Assembly (NCBI GenBank): GCA_022478985.1
Contig: JAKSZP010009255.1
Span: 62,001-126,000, forward strand
DNA from: Massospora cicadina
Lineage: Eukaryota > Entomophthoromycota > Entomophthoromycetes > Entomophthorales > Entomophthoraceae
Length of the DNA stretch: 64,000 nt
Direction: 5' to 3'
Under the pieces are notes generated by a model. The model saw nothing but the letters and a program-made list of their open reading frames with translations. It searched no databases and was not told the DNA's origin. Shown piece after piece: positions 44,286-57,038 of this stretch. The translations under genes and the position numbers were made by a program. Numbering within the stretch: the first letter of the stretch is position 1; each line of letters starts with the position of its first letter.

Positions 44286-44466
44286 ACTGGATAATTGGGT
44301 CAAGCGGGGGAATGTGTTAAGTTTTGAATATTCCCATATTATCCAACCTGATCATATTATAATACATCTGCTTTTCCACTAGTGGATGAGGCCCACTGGT
44401 GGATATGGGAGTAATTATTGTACATGATGACTATTGTCAATGGATATCCCCACCATATATATTAAT
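44286..44466. mobile_element. Long-inverted-repeat element D2, outer left arm
   Basis: TGGATAATTGGGTCAAGCGG and the next ~130 bases are the complement, with mismatches, of 51990-51850 (TGGATAATCTGGTCAAGCAG). TCCACTAG motifs sit at matching places in both arms. LINE F interrupts the arm at 44467; it resumes at 49700. Confidence 0.7.
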
Positions 44467-44639
44467 TCTAAGTTTTCTCAGGGAAGGTCAACCAGGGGAT
44501 GGACACTTCCAATAAGTAAACTAATGAAACAAACATCAGCAAGGGGGGCACCCCAGAGAAGCAAACGCTATCTCATGTTGCCAGAGAAACGCCAAGAAAT
44601 GGAAGGGGGCTTACTTTTGTAGGGGCTTGCGCCACTATT

Positions 44640-45813
44640 CAACACTTATGAAGGAAGGGGTCTGAAGTGATGAACCAAACTAGAAACCAGGATGAGACTA
44701 ACTGGCGGCGACAGGATGGTAGGTACCCAAACATCCAAGCTTGAAAGTGGTCCACAAGGTGCAACTGGATCTGATGTACAGCTTCCTGGAGGGTGGGATT
44801 AGATCCTGAGATAGCATCTAAGACAACCATATGGATAGTCCACATAGTGATTGCAACCACTAAGGCTCAGAGGGAAGATGGGATAGGGTAATTCAAGGAC
44901 AAGGCGAAGATGTCCATAGATAGGCTGAAGGGCTATTCCTAATCCTAGAGAAAGAGATGCTTAAACTCACGCCAGATCGCTTTTGAGGGAGGGCACTCTT
45001 CCAGGCAGTGAACCAAAGTTCCATACTGGTCACACATGACACAAGATGAGTGTAAAGTGTTAGAGCGCTCAGCAGTATGGTATATTCATTTCAAGCAGTG
45101 CCACACATGAGAATAAATATGCAGCTGCAGAAGAGGATGGTGGGTGTAATTCCAAATGGCTTTTCTGGGTATCGAGGGAATAGGTGATGTCCAACATGTC
45201 CAGGTAGTCCACCCTGGATATGACAGGGGACCTCATGGGTATCAAATTTGTTCAGAACGGCTTGTCCTTGTACTTCCCTGGGCGAACCAAGGAGTAGGGA
45301 GCCCTCTCTGGGCGGTGTGCCCACCGATGAAAATTCTTCACTCAGCGCTCCACATGGAGATGAGAATTATTTTGAAGTGGGGAGACGTCTCATGTGAGCC
45401 CGCAGCAGAAGGGTGTGAGGCAAGGTACTTTAAAAAAGAATGGGGGTGGGTAGGATTGCTGAGGCATAGGGCATGGGAGAAGTTGGAGCGGGCTGCACAG
45501 GACCATTGCTGGGCTGAGATCTTTGGTTTGGTTACTCAGAGATCCAGGTGTCAAGTATTTTGGCGGCGTAGACCTCAAAGTTGGGCAGGCCCATGCCACC
45601 ACTATAGCGAGGGACAAACATGACATCCAGGCGCACTGGCGGTGGGCGTCCTAACCAAAGCCACATTTGCAGAAGGGCGTATAATGACTTGAATTAATGG
45701 TAAAAAGAGATGGCGTGGGCCCCAAACCAAACTTTAGAAAGGATCATAGAGTTGGCTAGCACTACCTTGCCTGTAAGGGATGTTTGGTAGGCTTTGATGG
45801 AAGCCATGCATTT
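44640..45813 (-). pseudogene. LINE F ORF2 C-terminal region
   Basis: Minus strand, several frames: LTGKVVLANSMILSKVWFGA at about 45780-45710, VRLDVMFVPRYSGGMGLPNF at about 45640-45580, and a zf-RVT-like module at 45043-44993 (CVMCDQYGTLVHCLEEC, CX2CX7HCX3C). The frame openness on the opposite strand (45156-45623) is a shadow. Confidence 0.78.
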
Positions 45814-46530
45814 TTAAACGTTGTCCAGGATATGATGCTCCATTACCATTGAGTCATATCCTCCCGCCTCCAGCCACACTCCCAAATGGCAGACTGGACT
45901 AGCGGTGGGTCTTGGCACAAAGGGGAGCATAAGCGGGGCGGTGTGGGGTGGGCAGGGCAAGTGAGCCCGTGAGCAATTTTCTGAAGCAGGTAGAAAACGG
46001 GCTGCTGGGGACCAGTGGGCTTGGTACCGACCAAGGAGAAAGATTTCACTTTTGGAGGCGTTAAGTGCAGCATAACTTACCCTGTTGTAAACCTGGATAG
46101 TGTCTTCAAGCGCGCGTGCATCATGATTGTTAGAGACCCAAACCACACAATCATCAGCAAAAGCCAACATCTTGACTGATGCTTGGCCTTGCACATGGAC
46201 ACCAGTAAGACTGACATTTATATTGCGAAAAAGTGGGTCAAGGCTGAAGTTATAAAAGAGTAGCCTTAAAGGGTCCCCTTGGCGTAGGCCCCTTTGAGGG
46301 CGAATTACATCCTTGAGGAAGCCAGGGCCATGCACAGCCATTGTGGCAGATTTTGTGAGCAACATCACCCAATTAATGAAATGATAGGGGATGCGAAAAT
46401 TGTGGAGGAAGGCTCTGGGGTAATCCCAGTTGACTCTATCATAGGCCTTCTGCTTGTCTAAAAAACAAGTCGTCCAGAAGCCGTGGATTGGCAGACGTTG
46501 GCTACTGTGTGTATGTTTTAAATAGACCAT
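45814..46530 (-). pseudogene. LINE F reverse transcriptase core
   Basis: An open frame of 238 codons on the minus strand with CFLDKQKAYDRVNWDY (first Asp), GLRQGDPLRLLFYNFSLDPL, and KMLAFADDCVVWVSNN (FADD intact). The start of RT lies upstream at 46890-46540 in broken frames (SPKQFGFIPK-like region near 46550). The motif order equals that of LINE G, but identity is low. Confidence 0.88.
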
Positions 46531-46890
46531 TTGGGAATGAAGCCAAATTGCTTAGGGGAAATGAGAGCAAAGGCAAAACTACTAGGAGTTTTGCCATAAT
46601 TTTGGTAAAAAGTTTAGTATCTGTGTTAGTAAGTGATATAGAGCACCAGTTGGCCAAGTCCAAATTATCCACTTTCTTGTAAAACGTTAATTGTGCAGGC
46701 CTCTTGTCCTCCAGGGAGGAAGCGCGTCTCCATTAGGCACTGGTTCGTTGAGCGAGCAGCAAGGAGGAAAAATATTTGAAATATTTCTTATAGAACTCAT
46801 AAGGAATTCCATAAGAAACTGGGCATTTCCTGTAAGGTGCGCCACAAATGGCGGACCAGAGTTCATCCTGAGAACTTTTATTCAACAACT

Positions 46891-48200
46891 CTAGATTATG
46901 GGAAACGGTGCAGATATGTGCACTTTTGAGAAAAATGTCTCTTTGGCTGGCTGAACTGGATCAGAGCAATATAATTTGGAGCAATAATATTTATTTGTAA
47001 TTGCCACTTCAGCCAGAGTATCTGTGACAGAGTGGTCTGGACGCTGCACCTGTGTGCAGGCCATGCTCTGGCGTGGTGCAAAGAATTTTTGTGAAAAGTA
47101 AGTGGAGCACGTGTCACCTGCTGTTATATGCTTTGCCTTAGACTGAACATATACCCAATGCTTGTGTTGTCTTACCAATGCATTGAGGTGAGCGGACACT
47201 TCTGACCACTTACAACCCCGAGCTGGGCTGTAGCCTGTCACGTGGACATTAGATTCCAGGTGATCCACATCTGCCAGTGTGCACAAAATGACTGCTGAGG
47301 CAGCCCAAGAGCGACGTGAGGAAATGTGGTATGCCTGGTGGATGATGTTTGCTCTGAAGGTTGACCAGGTAGAAAGTGGGTTTGCACATAATGGTATAGT
47401 AAATTCCAGAGCTGAGGTTTTAGTGTTTACTCATGAGGAAAACCTGGGCAATATGATCTTGGCTGAGCGGAGTTTCACCACTTTGGCGCCTGTGCCACTG
47501 AATATGACAAATAGAATGAATATTACCATCCTGTGGTCATATAAATCGAGTTTCGTTGTTGTAAAGTGGGCAAGTTGATACTGAAGTTTCAACGGTGTGA
47601 GAATATGGTCAATGCGAGACATAGACCTCATCTGGCCGTTGTGCACATGGGGAGAAGGCATTTTTGGGAGTAGCAGTGCACGAGGTGGTAGTTTTATCAA
47701 ACAACCCCAAAGTGGATTTTATAACGTAAAGTTCTATGTGCCCCTGTGAGGGCGTAGGCAACGAGAGCCAGCGGTCATTGGCTGGGTTGGTCCAGTGGTT
47801 CATGTTGCCTACAGCAAATGGGTCAGGGGGAAGCGAGAGGGAATTAATGGCTGAGAAGAATTCCTGACAAGCTCGTGCACAGGTTGGGGTATAAATGTTA
47901 CCAACAGCGTGCACTTTGTCATCCCATGAAAAGTATACAACAAGGACATGGCCGTCAAGGTATGATGTTGATGAAATAGATTTAAAATTACAGGTCACTC
48001 AAATAAGCACCCTACAGTTCAGTGACCAAAAGGAAAGGGAAGGAAAGAGCATGGTTGCCCATGTTCTTGCACCGTGCAGACAGTGGGTTTCATGAATGGC
48101 CAGGATGTTTACAGGTAAATTATTTTTAAAAAACTCAGTTTCCTAGCCCAGGATGGCGAGGTCTTGAGTCCAGCAATGTTCAACGCCCCTATAGTAAAGG
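46891..48200 (-). pseudogene. LINE F endonuclease and RT linker
   Basis: Endonuclease domain on the minus strand: ILAIHETHCLHGARTW at about 48110-48060 (catalytic Glu in HET), YTPTCARACQEFF, then VGNMNHWTNPANDRW at about 47824-47780, where the GDMN motif has lost its catalytic Asp (GAC to AAC, 47814-47816, after GGC). SRIDHILTPL follows at about 47620-47590 and YDHRMVIFIL (family SDH) near 47535. The frame 47286-46891 is the linker toward RT. Confidence 0.82.
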
Positions 48201-48219
48201 CTCCCCTCATTGCACTTTA

Positions 48220-49650
48220 GGTGCAAGGGGAAGGGCACCCATGCCCTTCAGCCTTCTCTTTTTCAGTACGTTTCTGTGTGGCAGTGCAGGTATTCTGTGT
48301 TATGGAGTAAGGTTCACTATGGGTAGCTTTAGTTGTGGGGTTGACGTTAGCTTTTGCCTTCTGTTTATTCCCCTTTGTAATTTTATTCAATGTGGTGTGC
48401 ACCTGCAGTGCACCATTGCATGTTGAAATTTTGGAAGGTAGATTGGTGGGTGACTCGTTTTGTTAAGACTTAATGCATTAGGCGGGTGAATCTGACTCAA
48501 CCATCAGGTCATCAGCTTCAATGGCCCAGACTGATGGTGGAAGGATTCACGAGCCACTTCTGCAGCAAATGACTCAATGTCCTCCTGGAGCTGGGTGGGT
48601 GGGATCACAGACGCAGCCATGGCCGTCGCCTTGGCCACCGCTCTGCAGGCCTGCTTAGCCTTCTTATGCTCCTGTGGGGACACAGGCTTCACTTGAATGT
48701 AGCACCCAGGAGCGCCCCATGGGAAGGGGGCTTCAGTGTCTATTGCCAGTTCATATTGGGCGTCTGCACTGCACATTGCATCTGGGATGTTTTCAGTTTG
48801 AGTAATGCCCTCATTGGCAGGGCAGGTATGGGCCTTATGGCCAAAAGCTGACATAATGTGCAGATATGAGGCGCACTATCCACAGTGACTATAATGGGCG
48901 GGATTCTTGCCCATCAATTTCCACAAAAGTGGTGTGGGGGATTTGGGTCAAATCTTCCGCTACCCCCACAGATGGGGTGAGAACAGCAATCACTTTGCCA
49001 ATGCACAGGTCCAGCATGAGCGTAAAGCACTGCATTTCAAAGATTGAATTTTCTCATATTTGGTGAGCCCAGCCTTCAGGTGGTATTTCATAACGGTGCA
49101 CTTAATTGTTGTAGGTGGGAAGTTAAAAGTTATGAAAATTTGGTTAGATTTAGTCCAACGAGTGCACTTCATGTTGACTACCCATTGACCATACAGGAGG
49201 TCTACCACCACCCGCACTTATGCAGCTTCGTCCACCACATTTTTGTTTTTGAACCCTTGATACAGTAAACTGCGAGGCATGGAGTGAGGTGTGATGTACA
49301 TTGCGTTCAGGAAATGTGTGCGTAAATCTCCACAAAACTTCTCCCAAAGCGCCATTTGTTGTATATCCAGGAAGACTTGCACCCCGTGCTCCACTGATGA
49401 CATTAGCTGGGAGTGTGGCGTATTGATGAACTGGTTGCAGTGCACTTGCCAGGCCAAAATTTTTGGGGAAATGTTAACCGCCAGTTTTTTACTACTAATT
49501 TTATCTAGGTTGCTAGTGTCTCTGGGGCGTTCATGAAACTTGTTTGGTGTGGGGCCCGCTCCTGTGCCCTTAACTTTGCTCGCCCAACTGCTACCCAACA
49601 TTGGGTCACACTTTTTCCTTGATGAGATTATCAAACTTACCTAGACTTAA
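48220..49650 (-). pseudogene. LINE F ORF1 remnant
   Basis: Minus-strand frames 49634-49218 (N-terminal part, with NPHSQLMSSVEHGVQVFLD-like region at 49440-49370) and 48854-48504 (C-terminal, AYELAIDTEAPFP then a helical Lys/Ala-rich segment). A zinc knuckle lies at 48862-48822: CTLC, then after a one-base loss SAFGHKAHTC, together CX2CX4HX4C. Presumed RNA-binding Orf1p. Confidence 0.72.
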
Positions 49651-49699
49651 ATTAATTTGTTGCAAAAGTGTTTGCAATGAGAGAGAAAGGATTTTCTCT

Positions 49700-51990
49700 A
49701 CCATAAATATTAATCAATACGTTGTTTTTGATTCTGCCAGATTGTTAATGTTTCATTGGGATGTTCCCCAATAATAAACAAGTATTTCCAACATTAACTT
49801 AACAATTGGTGGATCTATTTTCTTTTTAGGAGTCAATCAGAGATTTTCACTGATTGATTAAGGGTATTTTAATTATTTGCTAGGCATTCACAACGGTTTT
49901 ATGACGACAAAAAATTGAAGTTTAGCCTTTTGGTAATACAACCTGCTGTTAATGGGTAAAAGGCCCCATTATCAAAGCAAATTGCTTAGATTGTGGTGTT
50001 AATCCGCTGGGAATGGATGAATACGTTGGGACAAACTACTTTAAATTTACACACATTATATCAATATCAGTTGAAAGTGAATATTGACTAGGTGGATGGA
50101 TGAGCAGATGCATTGTTTGTCGTTGGGCGATTTGTGAAGGGTTAATTAATTGGTAACTGCTGTCATTTCCAATTAGAGCGCCAACAGAAAATTTGGACGC
50201 CAAATTTCCCTATATATCCCTTATCATATTAAATAAACAGAATAAAATCTAGATATTGATTTTAGACAATTTTTTCCTTTATCTAACTATCTGGCGTTCT
50301 CTGCACCACCTGCAAAAAAAGAGGAAGGTAAAAGTTCCCTGAAGAAGATTGCTAAACCATAATTGTGGGTTAGTTTCAAAGAAAGGACCTATAATCCAGA
50401 ATCAGTGGTTAAGTCCTAATAAGAGTAGTTCCCTTGAGAACTGCTGAACCTACTGGGAGTATCATAAGTTCTATTAAAATCTAAAATTTCCAACTCTATA
50501 GGAAGAGTTGAAGGGGTAGAAAATCACTTGTTGTCTGGATAAGTATAGTATCTTCACAAGTGGGTTGAAGGGAAGTTGTCAGTATCTATCTAAGGAGAAA
50601 CCTAGACAGAAGAGATGAAATTTGTTGTGGAATTTCGCTGGATACTAATATTCAAACCTTATCACCTACTCACATACATATTAGATGTATCACCAATTAT
50701 TGATTGCACATCAGATTCAGTGCAATAGACTTAAGAGTTACTGAGTATGGCCCCAGCTAAAGGTTGTATTTAATTCTCAACGTAAAGGGTAGTTTTTGAC
50801 TTAGTTTAAGATTTTACACCAGTGTATACTTCTAAGATCTGGCTACTCTTAGTATGGAGTATCAAATGTAAACTTTCAGATGTGTGGCTCGCTTTAGCTC
50901 TCAGTTATACTGCACAAATTCTGATGTGTGCGTTGTAATAAATATAGATAAAGTTGATTGTAATCAATTAGTTTAAAATAGTATGTAGACTATCCCCCTT
51001 TTTGAGCTTCTCAAAACCACGTTGAGTAAAGTCTCATACGCTTTACTAGTGCTTGTTCTTCTAATTATTGTTGATACTTCTGGAAAGCAAACATTTCTCC
51101 CTATGACTCTTCCTTTTAGTGAAACTTAACCTACTATCAAGTTCAGAGGTTCTCTGTTTCTCTCTTGATTCAGGATCCCGGAGAGATCTTGATAGCAATA
51201 AATAGATAATTGATAATTATCCTTAAACTCTAATCACAAGAGTAAAATAAAACTAAATGTAAGACAGTCTAAAAGATAAAATTTTTGCAATAATCTTATC
51301 TCTTTGTTTTATTTAATAAAGTACAAGGGAATTTTAAAGGAATTTGACGCACAACTCTTCTGTTGGCTCCCCTAATTGAGGATGGCAACTGTTGCAATGT
51401 ATAGACCCTCCAGGGTTGCACCTAACAAAAATCTTACTCATCTTTTTAGTCATATTCCACCGCTGGTTTGATATGCTTTTTTTGGTTGAATTAAAGTACT
51501 TGGCCCAATGCCTTTGCTCAGACACAGTGTATTACTCTATTAGGTTGTCAACCTGCTTAGGTAATGAGTCCCTTTACCCATTAAAAGCAGGTAATGTTGC
51601 AAAAAAGGATAGATCTCAAGCTTCTATCTGAGGCATTGTCAACCACCTAGCAATGAAGAAATCCCTTAAATTTGTGACAAATTCTGATTGTTTCTTACAA
51701 GATAATTCTTATCAATAATCAATGATAGAATATCTTGTTTATTGTTGGGTATCATCCCCACCAAATTATTAGTAACCCAACAGAATTACATCTTGGTAAA
51801 TTATTTAATCTTTGTTAAGGATATTATGCTGAACAATTATTATCATCAGAATTGATAACTTCCACATCCAATTGTGGACCTTGCCACCTAGTGGACAAGT
51901 ATATTTTATAAGCAATTAAGCTGGGTAATGTGGGCATATAAAAAACCTAACACATTCCCTGCTTGACCAGATTATCCAGCAATGAGAAAT
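49700..51990. mobile_element. Element D2, inner left arm, centre and right arm
   Basis: Left inner arm to about 50150, centre 50150-51500, right arm 51500-51990. The right arm is the complement of the left: AACAATAAACAAG (51742-51730 minus, 49773 plus), AATCAGA...TTAAGGG (51690 minus, 49846 plus) and CCTGCTTTTAATGGGTAAA (51591 minus, 49942 plus). The inverted repeat is thus about 0.5 kb or longer, placed on both sides of a centre with no transposase that I can see. A foldback-like or Mutator-like non-autonomous element is possible; superfamily undecided. Confidence 0.65.
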
Positions 51991-52730
51991 TTTTGGAGGC
52001 AGATGCACTTCATTTACAGCCTGAGTTCACCAACTTGGTTTAAAAGTTATATTCTCATAGTTCAATTCCTTTTACATTCCTTGATGCACCTATAAGTGGT
52101 CCTTCTTCTCATGCATTTCCTTTTTGTGTCCTTCTCACTGCCAACTCATTAAGGAGCAGTTCTATGGCCCCATGCTGTACCAGGACTATTTCATTTAATA
52201 TTGCTAATAATATATCTGATAAGCCTTTATTACCTCAGATTTGGGCTTCTATGACACACCACGTCATTTAGAGGATCACCTTAATTGGCTTTACCAATTC
52301 CTTTTTCCTGTGCTCCCCCAGGCTGGGCTCTCCATTATTGATCAGTTTGGATCTTCTCTAACTCCAATCTCCTCATGACTTTTATGGCGGATCTAGTTCC
52401 AATTTGGGCTGATTCTGCACACAATTGATGTTAAAAAAACTTGATATTATTGATCGTGGCAAAATAAAAAATCAATATTTAATTAAAGTTACCATTATTT
52501 TATAATTTTTCTCTATATTATCTATCTTATATTATCTTTTATATATATTTGCAATGGGATTTCATCTTTTATCATTAGGTTCTGAGGCCCATCTTTTCTT
52601 TTCCACTATTCTGTTTCAGAAATTCATTTTTTAAGCTTAATCAGCTATTTTGGCTCAGTGGTCTCTTTTTAAGACTAAAAATTCCTCTGGAACTTAACAC
52701 TTTGTTAAAGGTTCAAAAGGCCCATGGAAA
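51990..52730. other. Unassigned AT-rich stretch
   Basis: Nothing recognised. Bases 52494-52570 are almost pure A+T (attatttta, tatattatctat runs). No frames above 60 codons. Confidence 0.3.
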
Positions 52731-52733
52731 CAT

Positions 52734-53880
52734 TTGAAAATATTTTTTCTTTGGATACAATGCTTTAAATATTTTATATGGAACCTGTTCACTATACAAC
52801 CATCAGTGATGTTCTTTATTGTACAGGCATCAGTTGTTGACTTGGCAATAATATTGAATGGACCTAACAATAGACCATCCAGCTTTTTTCTTCCTCAAAA
52901 AACATGGATATTACATATAGTACTTTTAGATTCTGAGGATCGCTCACTTGATAAATTTGATCCTGCGCATCTAATCAAGGTTGAGTTTGTCCAAAAAATC
53001 TTAAATCTTAGCCTGTGTCTTATGATAAATTGACATATGAAAGCTCACAAGGCTTATTCAAATTATTCTGACTCTTATAGTCGATCTTAGGCTTAATTTT
53101 CCTCTGTATTTGGAAACTTCTACTGAGGCAGGAAATGTTGAAAAGCTGGTGATTCTTAAATTCCAGATTGTCAACACTCTTTTAAAATAGGACTATGATA
53201 AGAATCCAGATAAAGAGACTTAATAAAGTTATACCTTTTATTAGCAGATATTATTTGATGATCATTCATTAGGCCAGGCACCAGTATGTATAACTATAAG
53301 GCATCTCCTGGCCACATATTGAGCATGCAATTTCCACAGATAATTATTTTTCAAATCATTTTGGCCCATGAACTATACAATTATGACCTAATACTAGGAC
53401 TATTGGTGACAAATACTCAAATATTCAAGAAAGATTTCAGGGGCAAAAATTGCAATAGGAACGTGCAAAATTGTCCTAGATCATCCCAAATTTGACTTTT
53501 GTATACTGCTGACAAAATACAACTTTTGGGAAACTTGAATTTTGATTTAAATTAATTGACATAAATCTAATTGGAACATTGGCAGTCCTCTATTGATAGC
53601 ACTAGTTACTCCCATTCTTGCAGTCCATGTGCTAGTGCTATCATGCTAATTATGAGGATCAACATATGAAATTCGCCATAGGGCGGAAAATTGAATATGA
53701 CATTATGTCAATCTTATTATTCTACCTTTCCCTTGCAATTTTTAAAAGTACTTTTCAGGATCAATCCCTGGACGATTCTTAAGATAATTAGTTGATATTG
53801 ATCCCAATTAGTTGGGACCAAATGCTGAGGTTTTTTATGTATAATTGGCCTAAATATGTAAGGATATCTGGACCAAGCTT
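52734..53880 (+). pseudogene. Possible gypsy protease remnant J
   Basis: The frame 53286-53495 reads LSMQFPQIIIFQIILAHELY followed by NYDLILGLLVTNTQIF, which parallels LLMHFGKLVVSAPAVVLDNN and CYDLLLRTKF of element H protease. The earlier frame 52734-53033 may be its upstream part but shows no active-site triad. If real, J is a plus-strand element facing I. No LTR was found. Confidence 0.3.
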
Positions 53881-55060
53881 CTGAGATAAAAAAAACTTAA
53901 TTGACATTGAGATGATCATCCTGAGCTTTCAAGTGGATAATTAGTTGAAGTTAATGTTGAGATTTTTGTCACATGAAGTATAATAATAATTAGATTTAGT
54001 TTTGGAAAGAATAATTGGTCTGATCTGTTGGTTGTCAAAGGGTTTATCTTCAAGCCAACCACCAGAATCTGACAGATACCCTATACCCCACATGGTACTC
54101 TTTCAGATCTGGTTGATTCTTACCGTCCATCTTCTTTGCTCTTATTTTTCTATTCAATGTCATATTGAATGTCTGTTATTGCAATTTAATCATAATACTT
54201 GCCAGCCAGGCTAGGTTTTGGTCCGCACTCATCCCTGAAGCTGTTTCCTTGGCAGAATATAAAATTGGCAGTAGTGAGGCTCTTCATCCATATATAGGTT
54301 CAACGGTGTTTTCTATGACACAGTATATTTTTTATCTATGCTACACAAAGCTAACTTAACTCAGATACAATCCTCAAAAAGAAGTTTTCCCTGATACCAA
54401 TTTTTTGCAGCATTGTGGCTAGAGTTTCATAAACTCTTTTTACCATTCTGTTAATTTCTGGTTTTTAGAAACAAATACCACTCCTCAGATTCCCAAAAGT
54501 TTTTTCAGTCTTGGTATCACATAGGATGTAAAGTTAGTTCTGTTGTCACTCAATAATTGCGTACATCCATGCTTTACATTACTTGCCATTATTAATCTCG
54601 CCATGATTGTTGCATCTACTCTGTTAAAGTATTTTGTCTCTACCCATCTAGTCTTATGGTCTATTGAAATTTTAGGTACTTTACTCTCACAGAACAACCA
54701 TTCAAAGTCCCATAATATTATTTTAACCGTGTGCCGGTGAAACCAGTACATACTTGGCATTATCTCATAACATTCTTGTGATACTTGTGGAGGTGAAATT
54801 CCATGCAATAGGTCAGATAATCCGCTAAATCAATGTTGTTTGTATTCCAGTAATAATACTGGCATAAATGGTCCATGGTTTTCCTTAGGTCACTATTCCT
54901 GATGACTTTGTGCACAGTTTAAATGATTTCCGCTAATTCTGATGGTTTAGTGAATAAATACCGTTTTTTCATAAATTAATATATAAAAGGTTCATTTTCA
55001 TTTTGGTATTATCCATCGTTTTCTCCAGCGCACCTTGAATCTCTCGGGATTCATCCCCAA
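53880..55060 (-). pseudogene. Element I integrase remnant
   Basis: The minus-strand frame 54808-54485 contains PKISIDHKTRWVETKYFNRV and CTQLLSDNRTNFTSYVIPRL, i.e. the stretch after the first Asp and the second catalytic Asp of integrase. Downstream at about 54330-54230 the text YGxRASLLPILYSAKETASG matches the integrase C-terminal segment of other gypsy elements. The third catalytic position, near 54440, is not readable. Confidence 0.65.
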
Positions 55061-55560
55061 TATTCCCTTCAATTATCCACTTAAATAATTCATCTTGATG
55101 GTACACAAATTTAACGCCAGGTAATCTTGATAATCTGTAAGCATTCTGATGTGCTGCTCCTGCTTGGAGTATAAATTTGATATCATAGGCTTGCAGTTTT
55201 AAAAATATCAGGTCATTCGCCCCTCTGGTTCCTTAAGTTATGTAACCAGTGTAGGGGATAAGTGGTCAGTCACAGCTTTGAAGGATGTCCCATGAATATA
55301 AACTCTAAATTGTTTGCTGGCATACTTCGCCATGAGGCACCCACACTCTCTAATGATGTAGTTCCTTTTTTCACTGGCGTCAATGTTCTGCTCACATATG
55401 CCAACAGATGCTCTTCCCAATCATCATCTAGTTGACTTAAATATGCGCTGATCGCCCATCAATGAAGCATTATGAATATTGAATTCCCAATTGCAATTTA
55501 AAATATTCCAGTACAGGACTAGTCATCAGGTATTTTCTTGGCTCATCAAAAGTTCCTTAA
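55061..55560 (-). pseudogene. Element I RNase H remnant
   Basis: The minus-strand frame 55420-55238 reads RNYIIRECGCLMAKYASKQF and HGTSFKAVTDHLSPT, aligning with RNase H second and third motifs (TERECLAALSAIKHF and FTMVTDHASLKWL in H). 55200-55090 continues into the spacer with the QAGAAHQNAYRLSRLPGVKF pattern. Confidence 0.7.
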
Positions 55561-56413
55561 ACCTTCTCATTTCGCAAAGATCCTTTTTTTTCAGATTCTT
55601 TGACAATTAAATATGGTTTGGAAATTTCAATAAATTCTTAATATCTAGTGATAGTAGCGACCATCCCAAGAAAAATTTGCATGTCCTAAACGCTCTTCAG
55701 GATTAACATCCACTCAATGGCTGAAATCTTCTGCGGTTGAAGTTGAATTCCGCTGGAGTTTAGCAATAGAACATTAATTGAGCTCCTTTTTATTTAAATG
55801 GCATTTTCTTGGTTTGATCTTCAATTTCGCCATCACTAGGGTGTTTGAACACTTCCTATAAGTGTTCTATGAAAATAGGAAATGTTTGCTGAATAATTGA
55901 TGTTGTTCAAGTAATCAGACTGTAAGATAACTTATCATTCAATATGGAATCCTTCACCCTCTGAATTGTCACCGGCATATTACACAATCCCTGGGCATTC
56001 TTGTCAGCTTGTACAATCCTTGTCTGTAATTAAAAAACACTTCTCTTGTTATTATTTAGGCAAATTCATCTGCTGATATCCTGAGATCAAATCCATAGCC
56101 AAATTTTTTACTTTACCCTAGGCAATTGAGCACGTCATCAAGCTTCAGAAGTGAATTTGAATCTTTCTTAATATTTTTATTCAATTGCAGTAATTGATAA
56201 CCATGCATTTTGAAAAAAACCTTTTCTTTGCAATTTGTACCAGACTCACCCATGGACTTGATAGAATGAAGATCCCATGATTAATCAGCCTGCTGTTTTT
56301 TCACTAATTACTGCATCAGAAACTTTGGACTGGCAGACAGGTTGCTTTGTTATGTATGGACTTTTTCCAGTGTCACCCTTATGGATCACATTTTTAGCAC
56401 ATCCAAGGTCATG
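55561..56413 (-). pseudogene. Element I reverse transcriptase remnant
   Basis: On the minus strand, about 56400-56280 reads VIHKGDTGKSPYITKQPV and VSDAVISEKTAG, the usual lead-in to gypsy RT; 55930-55840 carries the region after the active site (IFIEHL, EVFKHPSDGEI), and 55760-55640 the connection (RRRFQPLSG, FRTCKFFLGWSLL). The YLDD motif is not readable. Element H interrupts just upstream, and I resumes at 63511. Confidence 0.6.
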
Positions 56414-56418
56414 GTCAT
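56414..56418. repeat. Target duplication GTCAT (left)
   Basis: Identical to 63506-63510, directly outside both LTRs of element H. Confidence 0.85.
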
Positions 56419-57038
56419 TATTGGAATTTTGTGAGAAATTACGATAAACAGGCGCTACAAAGGCTACAAAATTATTAGTTTTGTGGCTTTAGCAAAGATC
56501 AATTTAAATGCAACAAAGTTATTAGTTCTGTTGTGATGGTTGTTTTCAACTGAATATACAGAATCCAGTATGAAAATAGCCAAAACTAAACTACGTGAGA
56601 TGAGAATTGAGATACTTTATTTATTAAAAAGCAGAGATATTATAGGGAAAATTTAGTGTTTCTTCGCAAGGATTTCCTAGATTCACCTGAGGTAAGATCT
56701 TTCCTACCAGAGGACTGATATTGTTAATTATCATTATTATTATAAGAACCATGATGATCATATCTAGTAGAGCTCTAGTTAGATGTGATTAACATTCTTA
56801 ACGAGGCCTAGCCCCTTTATAATGATTAGTCATTTTGAATTGCTTTGCCATCTCAAATTACTGAGTTTCTTTGGGTTAATTAGATTCACCCATCATAGGA
56901 GGTTGATAACTCTGAAGAGTCTTTCTTTGGTCAAATTGAGAATCAGAAATACTTGTTTTGGATTTCTCAATCTTATTAGACTGAGATATCAAACCTCAAT
57001 CTAGAATACTTTTGGTCATTTTAGCTGTATCTCCAACA
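56419..57038 (-). repeat. Element H 3' LTR
   Basis: 620 bp, minus-strand start TGTTGGAGATACAGC. A TATAAAGG box lies on the minus strand (plus coordinates 56814-56821) followed by GGGCTAGGCCTCG, and AATAAATAAA (56617-56625) is a possible polyadenylation signal about 190 bases further. Plus-strand end ...CTCCAACA at 57038, then the PPT. Confidence 0.9.

Larger units (their letters stand above)
44452..49714 (-). mobile_element. LINE F, degraded non-LTR retrotransposon
   Basis: A 5.2-kb minus-strand LINE (44467-49699) flanked by accatatatattaat (44452-44466) and accataaatattaat (49700-49714), 14 of 15 identical. Order on the minus strand: ORF1 with broken zinc knuckle, endonuclease, RT, zinc-binding C-terminus. 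It differs clearly in sequence from LINE G. It is moderately GC-rich with many breaks, so older than G. No clear A tail remains. Confidence 0.85.

Noticed and set aside
45156..45623. 155-codon plus-strand frame with many Trp and Gly
   Set aside because: Shadow of LINE F ORF2 C-terminus, which is recognisable on the minus strand.
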